Assembly (NCBI GenBank): GCA_963678675.1
Contig: OY783198.1
Span: 1,307,001-1,371,000, forward strand
Source: Xiphydria camelus
Lineage: Eukaryota > Arthropoda > Insecta > Hymenoptera > Xiphydriidae
Reading direction: 5' to 3'
Length of the DNA: 64,000 nucleotides
The position numbers were made by a program, and so were the translations under genes. The notes under the pieces were generated by a model, which worked only from the letters and a program-made list of their open reading frames with translations, was not told where the DNA came from and searched no databases. This document shows, piece by piece, positions 12,355 to 25,439 of the stretch. Positions within the stretch are counted from its first letter, which is position 1. Each line of letters starts with the position of its first letter.

Positions 12355-15300
12355 ATATATACGAAGCCTAGGTTATTACAGGTAACTTTTTATTCGTACG
12401 AATTAGGATCTTTACTTCCGACTGGGCGATGGAAAGTCGTATCGGACTGCGGTATCTGAAACAGAGTATCGAACGATTTCGAGCAATCGATTCGATTATT
12501 CGTCAATTCATCCGTAGCCGAATTATCGGTTCGTCGTGAATATCCCGTCTTCGAGACGCGTGCTCAGAGACCCGGCGCGTAATTTCCATCGGACGATCAA
12601 GGCGAGCCAGCGATCGATACCAGGTATCCGCGTCGCTGCAGCGCTCGAGAATTTCTACGAAAAAAGTACCGCAGTCGCGAGGGGGGATTTTTCGCTCCCA
12701 GCCGCTATACCCGAGAAAGTATGACGAACCAGCGCGCGCGGACGGCCGACCACGGGCTGGTAAAATTAATGAATTCTTAATACAAATAACGCGCGGCACC
12801 GCTGCCCGAGTTATACAGCGCGTGCTGCAGGACAGATCGGGCTCAAAGTTAAAACAATAAACGCGCCTTGGATGCGCGGAGATCGGGGATCCAAAGACCA
12901 TCTACTCCCGGCATGGGTATTTTTAGTTTGCTCGGCGACCGGTCGCTCGAACCCGCGTCAAACTTCTCGCCGCGATACGCGTTATCGGCGCGCGCGCGCG
13001 GGGCTGATCGCGGCGATTCGTATTTGCGGATGAATTTGAGTTGTACCCCTGCTTCCCCGCCGCCGTAAAAATATACTTTCGCGAGGCACGACTTATCGGC
13101 GAGTTAAAAAGCCGTTCCTATTTCAGGCGTGACGTCGAATCTCCCGAGGAAGCGAATTGTACGTAGCCGCGCGAAAAAAATTCGGTTCGAGTCAATTCGA
13201 TTTTCAGTCCGGGCGAGCGATTACGGCAGCACGCGTTTCGGCCGCGAAGCGTCAACTAGCTAGACACCCCGCGCGTTTCAGTGGTTGGAAATTACATCGG
13301 TACGTATATTATCCGGTGGTGTGCATGCTGATTTGCGTTAATCAGCAATCGATGTGTCGAAATATTACCAACGAAAAAAGCAAATTGGCAATACCGATTC
13401 GTCTGTATTTCTCGTCTACCCTTCTCGACGGAGTAAGCAATATTTTTCACGACGCGAAACACGTCTTCGCTTGCGCGGCCTTAAGAACTCGACGAGAGTA
13501 GCCTTTCAGCGGACGACGCGTACCGTATACCAGACGCCCGTACGCGCGAAAGCGACCGTCCGACGATCAACGCGTCTCGCGCCGCAAGTCAAGCTCGCAA
13601 TTCCCACGGCGCGGCGCGGGCTAGGAAAGTTGAAGCACATATCGCCGCCCATCCCCGCGGTGGATTTTCCATCAAATGCCCGGTGACCCGTGAGAATGCC
13701 GTATATACCTATGTATGAATTCAGCAAACAGCGGCGTCGCGTCGACTGTGACAGCCTCTGCTCTGCCTCTAACACGTTCCTTGCCCTCCGTCGCCTCGCT
13801 CCCCTCCTTTCGACCGCTTCTCCCCACCAGACGGTCGCGAGCCCGAGAGATACATATACGCGCGAAACTGATTTGCGGAAAACTCGGAGAGTCCCGTTTC
13901 GCGCGGGATTGGAAATATTTCACGAATGAACGGGTCCCGCGCGGCGGCGGGCGGTGAGCAGGTACGTATAGTACGTATAGCGAGCGCAGCGTCGACCGGA
14001 GACCCCTCCTCCGAGTCTTCCGCACGGTTGTCTCCCGCGGGAGACGCCGAGAAGAGTTCCGAGTCCTTCGGGAGGGCGCGTCCCGTTAAAAATGCATTTC
14101 CCGTCGCGGCAGATTCGGTGGCGTGGCTAGTCGCAATTTCACTCCGCGTCGCGTATGAATCCCGAAGGATTACCGTGCGCGCGCGCGCGCGTCGTGCGAG
14201 AGGGCATTGATATACGCGTTCGCCCGGAACGGGACTGCGGAGCCGGGGAAACAGTGACGCATAACTTCGGAAGCGACGGCACGACGCGCGGTTGTAGGTA
14301 CACGTTGGAGAACGACGCGAGGGGGCGGAGAGGGAGAGGACGACGTACCTACGCCGCCTATATATCCGTAGTACGGTACGCGCGCTCACGGAGGTACGGT
14401 GGATCGTTAATTCGACGGTCGACCGCATCGGTAGCTGCTCGACGTTCCTCGTCGTCGACGGGTAATTTTCGCGGAGGACGTCGCCCGTTCTTCTTCTCCG
14501 AACGTCGCAGCGCGACGATTTATGCGATTTATACGCGACGGGCCTCGGGGCGTGTAGCCCCTAATCCGGGATTGCGCGCTCTCTCCTCTCTCTCTTTCTC
14601 TCTTTGGCGGTGCAGTCCTCGGGAATTCGGAGAGGGGCGGAGAAGAACCGACTGACTTCATCCCTTCATCGTGCGACTATACATATACGCATGTATGTAG
14701 CGCTCGATCGCGTATACGCGAGTAGATACACCTACTGGAAGGGGCTAACCGTGTAATTATACGTAAATTTAGTTCCAATTAAAGTACTCGCACTCAACAT
14801 TTTCTTTCGGAATCAATGCGAATACGCGCGCTCTGCATTTTTAATTGACAATTTCAAATATCGAAACAAAAACGTACGAATTAGAGTGCCCTCGCGAAAA
14901 GAGTGACCGGTTAAATCCCTCGTTCCAAAGTGGCTTCTCATTGGAACGGCGTGACGCGAGTGCGCTCAAAACGCTCGAGTGCGCGAAGAGGGATCAACGA
15001 TTTCACACTCTCGCGCCCGTCGAGTGGTGCGTGTGTTATTCGCTTCGAGTGTCGGTCCGCGATGAAACGAAATAATCGCCCTCTCTCGAGGGAGTTCAAT
15101 TTTGTATACCGTCGGGATACTAAAAGCTCGCTTAATTCTCACGGAAACACCGAGACTGGGATTACTCGCTGTACATCGTTACGACGATATACGCGCGTAA
15201 CCAATAGCTCGGGGGGTATACGCGAACTTACGACGCGCGATCCCCGCCGCCCCTTCCTATCCCTCCGCGAAGAGAGTACCAGACATCGCCTTTACATGTA

Positions 15301-15722
15301 CATAGCCCAAGGAGTTTCATCGCGGCCCAGCCTCCTCTTCCAGTCCCCCGATACGTTTACCTCTCCACGCGTACACGGCGTTTTGTAATTCAAATGCGGG
15401 ACGTAAGTTGATATTAATGATTCCGAGACGGATCGAGACGACGTTGTTAAACTTGCCCCCGAGGCTGTAAACTCCTAAGCTCGTGTCCCTTTTCTGTATA
15501 CGGAGGGCGCCAGGACGCGAGGGTAGGTACGGCGCGGGTGGAGAGAGATCAGAGCCGGAGTCGAGTTATGCTTAATCTCTCGTTCGAATAACGAGCATAA
15601 CGCGGGAGTCGCGGAACACCTGTTCGACTCCAACTGGATTATTAAGGACGCGACGTTAATTATATAGGCACGTATGTATACATGTATGACGGGGCAGACG
15701 CGTATGCACATTCGGAGCTACG

Positions 15723-15809
15723 TGAAGTTGGCCCCCCATTTGAGAAAATTCGGAACTATCGGAACCCTTATATTTTTTTCAAGGTTTTTTAAATGGCGGG
15801 CTAACTTCA
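15723..15809. repeat. Short inverted-repeat element
   Basis: TGAAGTTGGCCCCCCATTT and AAATGGCGGGCTAACTTCA are inverted repeats with two mismatches in 19. An AT-rich spacer of about 49 bp lies between. Probably a mini-foldback or MITE remnant. Confidence 0.5.
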
Positions 15810-16971
15810 TGGAGGTCACATTCGGGATGTACACATATGCGGGGTGAAAAAAGATTCCTGGAAGAGAGAATGAAATAAACCGTCGAGAAATCAAATTTCT
15901 ACGATAAACTCAAACTATCGAATCACGCGAACAATGAAATCGCACTCGGCTGGCTTTTATCGTTTCATTTCAATATATATACCGGCATTCAACAGTAATC
16001 AAATCTCACGCGAGTGCAGCGGTCTATTCGCAAGTTCCGCCGCGAACTTTCAGCTTGCCGCAAGTTCGATCGGCCGCGAATTGAAAGCGCCGTCTCGCCC
16101 CCGCGCGTCCGTTCCGCCAGACCGAGCGTCTGGCGCCTCGGCAGATTGGGCCTCGTCGCGCACATATACATAGGTATGTACATATGTACGACGAGCAAGA
16201 GGACGAGACGCCCGGTGTCTACAGGTCGATCCTCCGCGGTGTCGCCCCCGGGAACGTCGCCGATACGCAACGCGGCGGTGGCGTTAATCATCGACGACGA
16301 GTCACGACTTCTCGTTTGCTTCGAGCCTATGCCGATCGCAGGAGAAATCTGATTTCCTCGAACGTTCCGCGATCGACGGAATACGACGTTTCCACGAACG
16401 CGGGTGCCAGCTGCGGCCGTTACGTCGGTTGCAGATTCCTTTGAATCGCCCGCGATATAGATACGCGTATGTATAGGTACGTGGATATTCAGATTCGACC
16501 GGCAACGCCTTAACGTTGACCCACTAACGTCTGCCAATTACACGTAACGGCCCGCGAATTAACCCCTGCTAATTGCCGCTAATTTCAGTAATTGTGCTTG
16601 GAGCGATTAGTCCAAGTTTTACGCCGGGTATTACATCCCACTAGCTCTACGTATACGTATAGAGTGCAGTCTGGTTTTGCGAGCGGAATCGGAGCGAAGT
16701 TGTTAAAAAAATATATCACCCCGTTACCACATCTGCGCGAAAATCTGAGGAACTTTATTCGCGATTTTATTCCCCCTTTAACGAGCGCATCGCGCGAGAA
16801 TTTCCGCGTGCGCTACATATACGTGTCCAAGTGTCGAATGAAAGAAGCTCCACGGTCTCATCCGCGCGGCGTGCACTCGCGACCGGACGATCGAAGCAAT
16901 AACGATACAGCCGCGTCACACAAGCTGTATCGTTCCCAGGGGGGTTAAAATTAAGCCGGAGAAAAGCTGCA

Positions 16972-17003
<32 letters not shown>
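16972..17003. repeat. (GCC)n microsatellite
   Basis: A pure GCC/CCG triplet run running into CGCGCG. It is non-coding as far as can be seen. Confidence 0.95.
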
Positions 17004-18025
17004 GCGAGGTCTCGCCCCGCCGGGAAATCTTATAACGCGCGGCCGACCGGGGAAAATTACAGATTATACAGAGTTTTCCCCGTTTCTGCGTTTCTACTGT
17101 AGATTTTTGCATTTAAATTCATGGAATAATAATGCGCTCCCGCCGCGACAGCCGATCGTAAGTAGGTAGGCAGCGCGCGCGTCTACCGGACTTTCTTTAT
17201 TCGGGAGCGATATGTACGCGCGCGGGGGAGAAAATGCAATAATTTCTTTTTTCTTTCCCAGAAGTCGCGACTCGTCGTTTCTTCGGTGGTAACGCCTTGT
17301 AACTCGATCGAGCCGCTCGAACGGGTTTAACGTGTTTCCGGAATTTGATTCCGGTGACGTTTGGATGGAGATTGCAGTCGCGAGTGCATCGAAAGAACGA
17401 AGAACGACGAGTCGCCATCCGTCGAAACTATTTATGCGTTATAATCGAATTGGAATATCCGCAAACGTTCCGAGTTCACCGGAGTTAAATCGAGGCAAAA
17501 GTCGCCGGGACGCTTACGTTCGGCTGGAGACGGAACGACGGATGGCGGTCCAAGTTTCCAGCGGTGTTATCGAATTATACCAGAATTGCAACGTTTGCCT
17601 CAACTTCGATGGTGGAAACTTGGTAGTATAAATGTAGAATATACCCGCTGCATCGCTACTCGGATCTACGGCAGTGTGTGCAGTCGACGAGAGTGTCGCG
17701 AGGAGCGAGCGGTTGAAATTCGGTGCTAGAAAATCGGTACCCATATGCCACGGGGCGAATGATGACGGAACGAGGATACGACTCGCGTCGTGTCTCACGC
17801 GACTTTTCGCAGGAAGAGTGCAGCAGCGCGGAACACGGGGGCGGGTCGTTGAGCGGAGATTGTATCGAATCGAGTGTTCAATATTTTCTTCGCTCGGCCA
17901 GACGGAAGTCGAGACTCGCCCGGCCGGAAAATTTGACAAAGGCATCTTATTGCAGGCTGCCGTCACTCGGCTCTTGAATTTTCTCTTTCCGGCTATATCT
18001 TTATACCTATACCCGCCAGTATATA

Positions 18026-19380
18026 GGGGAGAGTTGCCTGTATTGAACCGGTACCTAAATTAAACCTCCTGGCTATTTTAAGTAAATGAGCATTTCCACG
18101 TCATTTATCAGTAGAAATTCAAATCTTACAATTAGTACCGGTCAGTATGCCTACAAAAAATACATAAGAGATTTTAATCTTTACCTCCCTTGAAATTTGT
18201 TCAATCACTCTCGACCGCCCTATTTGATGTATTTTTTTCACGCTGATTCCGATAGCATTTATATTGACGATATCTCAAAGGAAATATAAGATATCGGTGA
18301 TTTCATGTGTCAGAAAATTATTTTTTTTCACGAAAAATCATCGATATTTCGGTCTTCCTTTGAGATATCCTCGATATATCTATAATTTTCGTAATCAGCG
18401 CGAAAAAATACATAAAATAGGATGGTCAAGAGTTCGATTCCAGAGATTTCGATTTTTGCCTTATACCTTAAATTTTTCGCAAAAATCGAAATCTCTGGAA
18501 TCGAATTCTGGATCACCCTATCTTATGTATTTTTTTACGCTGATTCCGAAAACCACAGTCATTAGGTCGAAATCTCAAAGGAAATACGAAATAACGGTGA
18601 TTTTGTGTATAAAAAAATTTTTTTTCCGCAAGAAATCATCGATATCTCGGTGTTCCGTTGAGATTTCCTCAATAAATCTATCATTTTCGTAATCAGCGCG
18701 AAAAAATACATAAGATAGGATGGTCGAGAGTTCGATTCCAGAGATGTCGATTTTTGCGAAAAATCTAAGGCATACCCCTTAGATTTTTCGCAAAAATCGA
18801 AATCTCTGGAATCGAATTCTGGATCACCCTATCTTATGTATTTTTTTACGCTGATTCCGAAAACCACAGTTATTAGGTCGAAATCTCAAAGGAAATATAA
18901 AATAATGCTGATTTTGTGTATAAAAAAATTTTTTTCCCGCAAAAAATCATCAATATCTCGGTATTCCGTTGAGATTTCCTCAATAAATCTATCATTTTTG
19001 GAATCAGCGCGAAAAAATACATAAGATAGGATGGTCGAGAGTTCGATTCCAGAGATTTCGATTTTTGTCAAAATCTTAAGCGCTGATTCAAAAAATCATA
19101 CACTTATTGATGAAACCTTAAAGAATCGTTGAGATATCGATGATTTTCCATGAAAAAAAAATGTTCTCGTACATAAAATCGTTAATGTTTTGTATTTTCC
19201 TTTGAGATATAGTCAATATATAGGGTATATATGTATGTCAATAAAAGTGCATGATTTTTAGAATCAGCGCTTAAGATTTCGACAAAAATCAAAATCTCTG
19301 GCACCAGTAGAAATGTTCATTTACTTAAAATAGCCAGGAGATTCAATTTAGGTAGCGGTTCAATATAGGCAACTCTCCCC
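18026..19380. mobile_element. 1355-bp non-autonomous TIR element, TA duplication
   Basis: The left end begins GGGGAGAGTTGCCT and continues for about 75 bp. The right end is its inverted copy with few differences, ending AGGCAACTCTCCCC. Both sides are flanked by TA (18024-18025 and 19381-19382), as in Tc1/mariner-type insertions, though the terminal bases do not match a family I know. Inside there is no transposase frame, only alternating inverted copies of a roughly 150-bp half-unit (18200-19070) and a further hairpin (19079-19277) whose arms share the AGCGCTGATT motif. This looks like a non-autonomous element that either carries a palindromic satellite or was built from it. It also lies within the presumed first intron of vein. 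Confidence 0.8.
18200..19072. repeat. Array of head-to-head palindromic units
   Basis: The core AATCAGCGCGAAAAAATACA plus a following GGTCGAGAGTTCGATTCC block recurs on alternating strands. Inversion centres fall near 18330, 18478, 18630, 18779 and 18940, so a full unit repeats about every 300 bp. One centre type is the short palindrome around CTAAGGCATACCCCTTAG; the other is the ATCATCGATATCTCGG region. Copies differ at scattered bases. No coding content. Confidence 0.85.
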
Positions 19381-20107
19381 TACGTGTTATGTGCTTACAG
19401 TCTGTGAATCTCCGTAAGACCGCGCGCTCGAGAGAGAAACATTCAAATTAGTCTTATTTTTTTTAAGATCTCTCGAGGCTCGTCCAGCTCGTCCACGGAA
19501 CCGTCGATGAAACGAAGTCGCATCGCATGAAGCACTTTTCCGAGTCGTCGTACCTCGACGTGTACCGTACGCGCACACGGACGCGTACTTTCCGGCAAGC
19601 CAGTCGCGTATGTAGTTTTTGAAACACACACGTCTGTATCCTCGACAGATCGATGCCGTAAATTGACCCGCAACATCGGAGCCCGATAACGATGCGTATA
19701 TAATTAAGAGCGCAGTAGATAGGTACGCATGTACAGTCAAGTATATATGTACACCCGGGACACTCAACCTGCTATTTGTCAACGCCGGAATTAATTAGCA
19801 AGTTTCATCAAATTACACCGCGCGCGAAGCTTCCGGCGGACCTTTAATCATACCTTTCGTTTATATGAATCATTAATTTTCCAGACTGGTAAACGTACGA
19901 CGGTACGTTCACCGAATACGCGACGAATTAACGAGGATGCTTACACTGACGAAAAGATCGCGTTGATTCGAAAACAAATTATTCGACTGGACTAAATACT
20001 GCAATTATCGACGGTCGAATAAATATTTGATAGATTAAGTGTTCCATTCGATGAAACATCTGGTCAGTCGAGAGATGATCGTTGCGTGAACCGATACTTA
20101 CCCCTCG

Positions 20108-20365
20108 ACGTCATGCGGAAAATCGAAATACACCGCCCTGTGTCTTACGTATATTTTCGCGTTGATCGAGAAAAGCACGGTTATCAGGCCGATATCCAGG
20201 AAAAAATGTAAGATATCGATGAGAATCAACGAACGAGAAAATTATTTATTCACAAAAAATCATCGACATCTCGGCGTTCCTTTGACAATTCGTAATCAGC
20301 GCGAAAAAATACATGAGGTAGAATGATCGAGAGCTCGTTTCCGGAAATTTCAATCTGTACTAAAA
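20108..20365. repeat. Solitary decayed palindromic unit
   Basis: An inverted pair: GAAAATCGAAATACACCGCC..TCTTACGTATATTTTCGCG on the left and CGTAATCAGCGCGAAAAAAT..GAATGATCGAGAGCTCG on the right, with the ATCATCGACATCTCGGCG centre between. It is the same family as the 18.2 kb array, about 0.7 kb beyond that element's right end, and has no GGGGAGAG terminus of its own. Confidence 0.7.
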
Positions 20366-21340
20366 TGTTAACATATTGATAATATCGTTCGATATCCCAA
20401 TCACCGTATCGACAACCCGTTCCCTATATACCTACGAGTAGTCGATATACCGCACCCCATTTCGTCCCCGCAACCCTACATCGTCCGCCTCGAAGCGTGT
20501 CAATGGCCCGAGCAACGAGCCAGCGAGAAAACCATGATCTATCGCCAATATCGAGTGTCCAATTATCCCGACGCACCCCCGTATAAATACGGGTCGTAGG
20601 TTGCGATACGAGAGGCTAATATCGCCGACGGGTCCTCGGAACGGTGGGCCGCGGCGACGTACAGAGGTCCGCGTCTCTAAATCATCTTGAATCGATTCCC
20701 GGAATCGCGCGGGTATTCCCCTATGCCTGCGGAATACGCGGGAGCGCGCGCCTCCGTATTTATTTACTATTCCAACTTCAGAGAGAGAGAGAGGGGGAGG
20801 GAGAGAGAGAGAGAGCGCACCGAGGGGGAGAGCTACAGGGAGAAACGGAACCGACCGACCGCGGCAGACTGACGGGCGAACAGAAGCGCCACCCTCTCTC
20901 CCATTCCCCTCGCGCATAGTCGCTCGGTATCGAAAGATTTATGAGTTCGGTAAAAGATAGTTAGCAGAAGCCCACGTGCTCCGATAGCGGAATGGGGAAA
21001 GGAGGGTGGTGGGGATACAGGCCGCCACGAGTATACGCGTGCCTCGATGCGCTCGATCGTCGGGGAGTCGTGGGTATAATGAGGTAGGTACCCCCTTATA
21101 CGTATACCGCGGCTCTCGTAGGACCTCTCCTTTCCACCGATTACACGCGCACCGCGCGCGGAAGTGTTTCACGGTAGCGTGGTTCCTCCTTCCCCTTCCC
21201 CCGCCCAGACAGGTCGCGGACGTCGCAATCGCGTAACGACTTTTTCGGTCGTCCGCGTAACGTTCTTCTCCCATCCCGTATATACCGCGCCCAAACTGCC
21301 GGCCATTAAACGATGAAAACTTTTCGAATAAAACGGCCAG

Positions 21341-21371
<31 letters not shown>

Positions 21372-21628
21372 CGAGCTCGAGGTAATTTCACGTTTATTCC
21401 GGCCGACGATGCGGCGCGCGGAAAAGTTTCCATCCCTCGATACTCGACGTCCCGCCGGCTGCGCGGCAATAAAGGTTCGTTCGATTACGATTTTCGCGAA
21501 ACGGCGATTTTCTGCGATTTCAGTTCCCATCGCCGAGACGCACTCGTGTACGCGTATATCTTTGGTTCCACCACGCGACGAACGCCCGCGGGAAGGAGTC
21601 CACGCGCGGGTGAACGGACCGTCGTATG

Positions 21629-21706
21629 TCGTTGCTACAATGCCAAACTCACGAATGTGCTACGTTTATGTTATGCAGATTCGTGAGTTTGGCATTGTAG
21701 CGACGA
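21629..21706 (+). ncRNA. MicroRNA-precursor-like hairpin (candidate)
   Basis: The 5' arm GCTACAATGCCAAACTCACG and the 3' arm CGTGAGTTTGGCATTGTAGC are exact reverse complements and sit in a stem of about 32 pairs. One G:U pair lies near the base and one mismatch just before the 14-nt loop (21661-21674). Arm length, loop size and total length fit an animal pre-miRNA. I do not recognise a known insect mature sequence. The near-perfect stem could instead be a small foldback repeat or a young siRNA hairpin. Either strand could be transcribed. If it is intronic to vein, host transcription would be from the minus strand. Confidence 0.4.
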
Positions 21707-22066
21707 TATAGGTATAATATGTGTGTACCTACATGTATAGCCCGTTCCACGGAGAAATTCGCCGCGATCTTTCGCGACGCCGTAAAAAATTGCAGCCAGC
21801 GACCGACGGCAACGACGAGTCAGTCCAGGATGTCTGCCGAGATTAGCCAATTTCCGGCGTCCCATTATGGGCGCGTCCGGGTATAGGACCTATACGCGCG
21901 ACCTCGACGCGCCGGAGTCCGACGGAAATCTTTCGAATCGAACGAATCGGGCCGAGTCGGGAGAGGAAGCGCGCGGAAAATCTCGTTCCGTAACGAGTTC
22001 GCAATCTGGCCTATATATCTCGCCATCCGCGCGGATGTATGCTCGGTCGTTACGGAAAAAAACGCG

Positions 22067-22068
<2 letters not shown>

Positions 22069-22154
<86 letters not shown>
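22069..22154. repeat. (GA)n microsatellite, longest in the window
   Basis: About 85 uninterrupted bases of GA. It generates artefactual Arg-Glu and Leu-Ser repeat frames on the two strands. GA runs can bind GAGA-type factors in insects, but nothing here proves a role. Confidence 0.95.
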
Positions 22155-22157
<3 letters not shown>

Positions 22158-23840
22158 TCAAGTACGAATGGTGGTGTCGTCTCGAGAGCGCGAGCAAAGG
22201 AGGACAGATTCTCGCGAGAGATATAACAACCGATGCGTTTGCGGTAAACGGTGACGGCGCGTCTCGAAGGACGAGGGGAAAATTGCGAATGAAAAATCAC
22301 AGCTGTACCACGAGACGCGGAGAAATTAATTTGGGATAAACGGATCGCGTAGGTATACCAATACAGACGCGAACGATTCATTTTCCGCAAATTAATTTTC
22401 CCTCGTCGAGATGGCAAGGGCTCTCGACCTCGCCGCAAATGAATCGTCAAACAAATTATTACCCCACGTGCAATCGCCGTCTCGTTTTCAGAGAGTCAAC
22501 ACTTTGGCGCTCAACGCGGCTGATGACGATCGCAAAGAGGCGGATCTGTATCGCCAAACTTGTATGTACTCAGGCCCGTGTTTACTCCCGCCGTTTCTTT
22601 GTCCCTTCTAGTTCCGTCGTTGATATTGTTATTATTAATCCTATCAAGTCACATACCAACACAGCCGTCAGGCTCCGTCCCTACGCACATACATACACGC
22701 ACACCCGGTCCCGAGTACCCGAGAAGCGCGCGCCGCCACATCCGCGCGTACCAGCCACGGAGAGCCACCCTCTTCCGCCTCTGCTTCGCGAAGAGTATAG
22801 TTGAACGCGAAAATCGCCCCCCTCGAGTCCTTCGCTCTCCTCTCCCGCTCGTTCCACAAGCCACGTGGTAATAGAAACAACGGAGACGACCCACTTACGC
22901 GGGCAATGACGTACCACGTATACCTGCCACGCTTCGTTCACATTTTAATAACGAGAGATGACGAGAGAGCTGGCGCGCGAGCGTAACAAGTACAATACTT
23001 TGAACGTCGTTTCCATTAGCGCCGAGTGCCTACAGCGCGATCTTCCGCGACGTCGACTCCCGGGACGTCGCGCGCTCGCGCCGTAATCTTTCATTTTGTT
23101 CTGACAAGCATGGGTTGCGAACGTAATCGCTTGTTTCGTGGAGCCAGTCGAATTCTTGCAATACCGCCTGGCGGTAAATCTCAACGCCACCACGATCTAG
23201 TCGAATATAGTGTTAAACAAAGGCGAGCCTCAGCGTCATCGCGACCAGTCTTAAAATAAACAGTTTTTGTTTCCGTCGTCATTGTAACGATAGTCTCGCG
23301 TGCATATACTTCGATCTTCGCCACGAATTTCAGTTTCTCGCATTAATCCGTTATGATAATCCGTTTTTAGTGCCCTGATTTTAGTTTGAATAAAACCTAA
23401 TATTTGTTAAACGAAGTAATCACGGCAGTTCACTCTTTCCCCGTACACATTTTCTCGATTCACCTCCGCCGCGAGGCACCTTGTATCGTCGCGGTGCGTC
23501 TCTTTCCGCGTTGCCATCGCCACGGATAACCGCAATATTCCGCGATAAATGATAATGCAGAAGTCCAGTCGCTCGTCATCGCGGAAGGTTGTACTGTACG
23601 CGCGCGCGCCTCTGTACACACCAGCGCATACCCGCACGCGTAATAATAGCCCGCCGATCACGAACCACACGAGCGACGTCGCCCTTCGCCGTTAAAGGAA
23701 AACTAATTATCGCGACGAACGAGCGACTGCGCCGCATCGTGTGCATACATCGGTCGTACGTCATACATACGCGTGTCTCTGTGATAACGCGCAGAGTTTC
23801 CTCGTTCGCAATCGATTTGGCCTCGGCCGAAACGCTCGAT

Positions 23841-23872
<32 letters not shown>
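23841..23872. repeat. (GCG)n microsatellite
   Basis: A pure GGC/GCG triplet run followed by GACGAC. A similar CCG run lies at 24403-24423. Confidence 0.93.
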
Positions 23873-23876
<4 letters not shown>

Positions 23877-25057
23877 GCACTTCGTCGAACCGTTCGCAAG
23901 ATTGTATCGACAGACGTCCTGCGGGCCCGTCGCGCGAGTCTCGCTTCGTCGAGCGACCAGATAGAAATCATCGCCGTCACGTCACCGAGCGCTCGCGCGC
24001 GCACAGCTGCACGCTGCCGCGTGGAGATCGCCGGCGAGCAAAAACATCGGAATCTATACGCCGTATACGTAAGACGCGTACGATACACCCGTCGTACCGC
24101 TGCACGCGCGCGCGAAGACGTCTCCGCGTCGCCGCTGTATCGCGTTTTGGCAAACGTTCCGCGCCTCGCCGTATACCCACCACTACTACGCGCGCACGCG
24201 GTAGGTACGCGGGTGCAGGGTACGCGACGTCGGGCGCGTCTCTGTGCACACGTACGCGTATATAGGAAGAGCGAGCCCGGTAAACCTCACCCGTTGTCCG
24301 ATCAAGCGTATCCCGGTCGGGGCATTGTGAATCGTCAAACGCGGCGCGCTCGGTTGAACGGCACGAATTTGTTTCAGGCTCCAGCAGACCCTACTTCCTC
24401 CTCCGCCGCCGCCGCCGCCGCCGTCACCGCCTCCTCCTCTTCGTCGTATACCGATTATCGAACGAATACGCGCCGCTGTAAGTACGTGTATGGCGCGGCA
24501 CGATTTTCGACCGCGCCGCGCGCCGGGATCGAGCGGTCGTCCTCCTTCGCGTGGGGGCCGCCGCGCGCAGCCCCCGTCGATCGCGGCGGCGCGATCCCTC
24601 CCGCTCGATCGCGATCGGAATCGAGGAGAGAACGCGAGAAAACGTTTTATCGGGCTCGACTTGGTCGCGCCTGAGTCGAACGCGTAACGTTATATGCGTA
24701 TGGACACCTATATATATATATATATATGTATATGCGAGTATCCGTCTCCTGTAGGTGCACACATAATGCGGCCCACTTACTCGCGAAAGATAATCGAACG
24801 CGCGGACGATAAGCCCGCGCGCGCGCGATGGTTCTCGGAAACGCGACACCGGACGAATCGACCGAGTCAAAACACGTCGACGGCTCGGCGATGAACGCAG
24901 AAAAATGACGTCCGAGAAATTGAACCGGCTCCCTCGCGATCGGCGCGTCTACTATATCTTATCACCCGTGGCGCGACGCGGGGGAAGAGAGAGAGAGAGA
25001 GATGCCGGGTTTTTGCATCCCGCGGGAGCGTGCCCGTGCGATGACTCCGAAAGGGGG

Positions 25058-25088
25058 AGGAAGGAAGGAAGGAAGGAAGGAAGGAAGG
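25058..25088. repeat. (GGAA)n microsatellite
   Basis: Seven or so tandem GGAA tetramers. GGAA is an ETS-factor core, so such runs can bind ETS proteins, but this is a simple repeat by default. Confidence 0.9.
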
Positions 25089-25439
25089 ATGCGATCGTTA
25101 ACGGAAATGAGTTAAACGATAGCACTCGGGAGAAAAAAAACAATCGCGATTATCTCCCCGCCCGTACGCAGATATACGATGCTTTGTCGAAGATCGCATC
25201 TCGACCCGCCCTCGAGAAGAAGATCCCCCGCGTACACAGCGTTACGTACGTACGAAAAGCTCGTAGGTACGGGAATCGACGCTCTCCGTCGCGATTCGTC
25301 GAGCCGTACAAAGATGTCGAAATCCACGATTCCCTCGCGTATTCGCACTCTTCCCCGAATTCCTCGCGAATCGAAATTCTATATCCCGCTCGAGCACACC
25401 GGCGACGGACACTCGCGCGCGCGCGCTGCCATCGTCCGT

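Larger units (their letters stand above)
12013..18023. other. Non-coding, presumed vein intron
   Basis: Holds the (CT)n at 12.3 kb, the short inverted repeat at 15.7 kb, a cluster of TAAT cores at 16534-16603 and the GCC run at 17 kb. No supported gene. Confidence 0.45.

Noticed and set aside
18264..19071. Lys/Ser/Ile-rich frames such as YPRYIYNF..
   Set aside because: Translations of the palindromic repeat; similar frames appear at every copy and on both strands.
21867..22450. Frames with (RE)n and (LS)n repeats
   Set aside because: Direct translations of the (GA)n microsatellite on both strands.
23589..24674. 361-codon plus-strand frame
   Set aside because: Arg/Ala/Ser-rich throughout and spans GCG and CCG microsatellites. 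No recognisable motif; long stop-free frames are expected in this GC-rich DNA.
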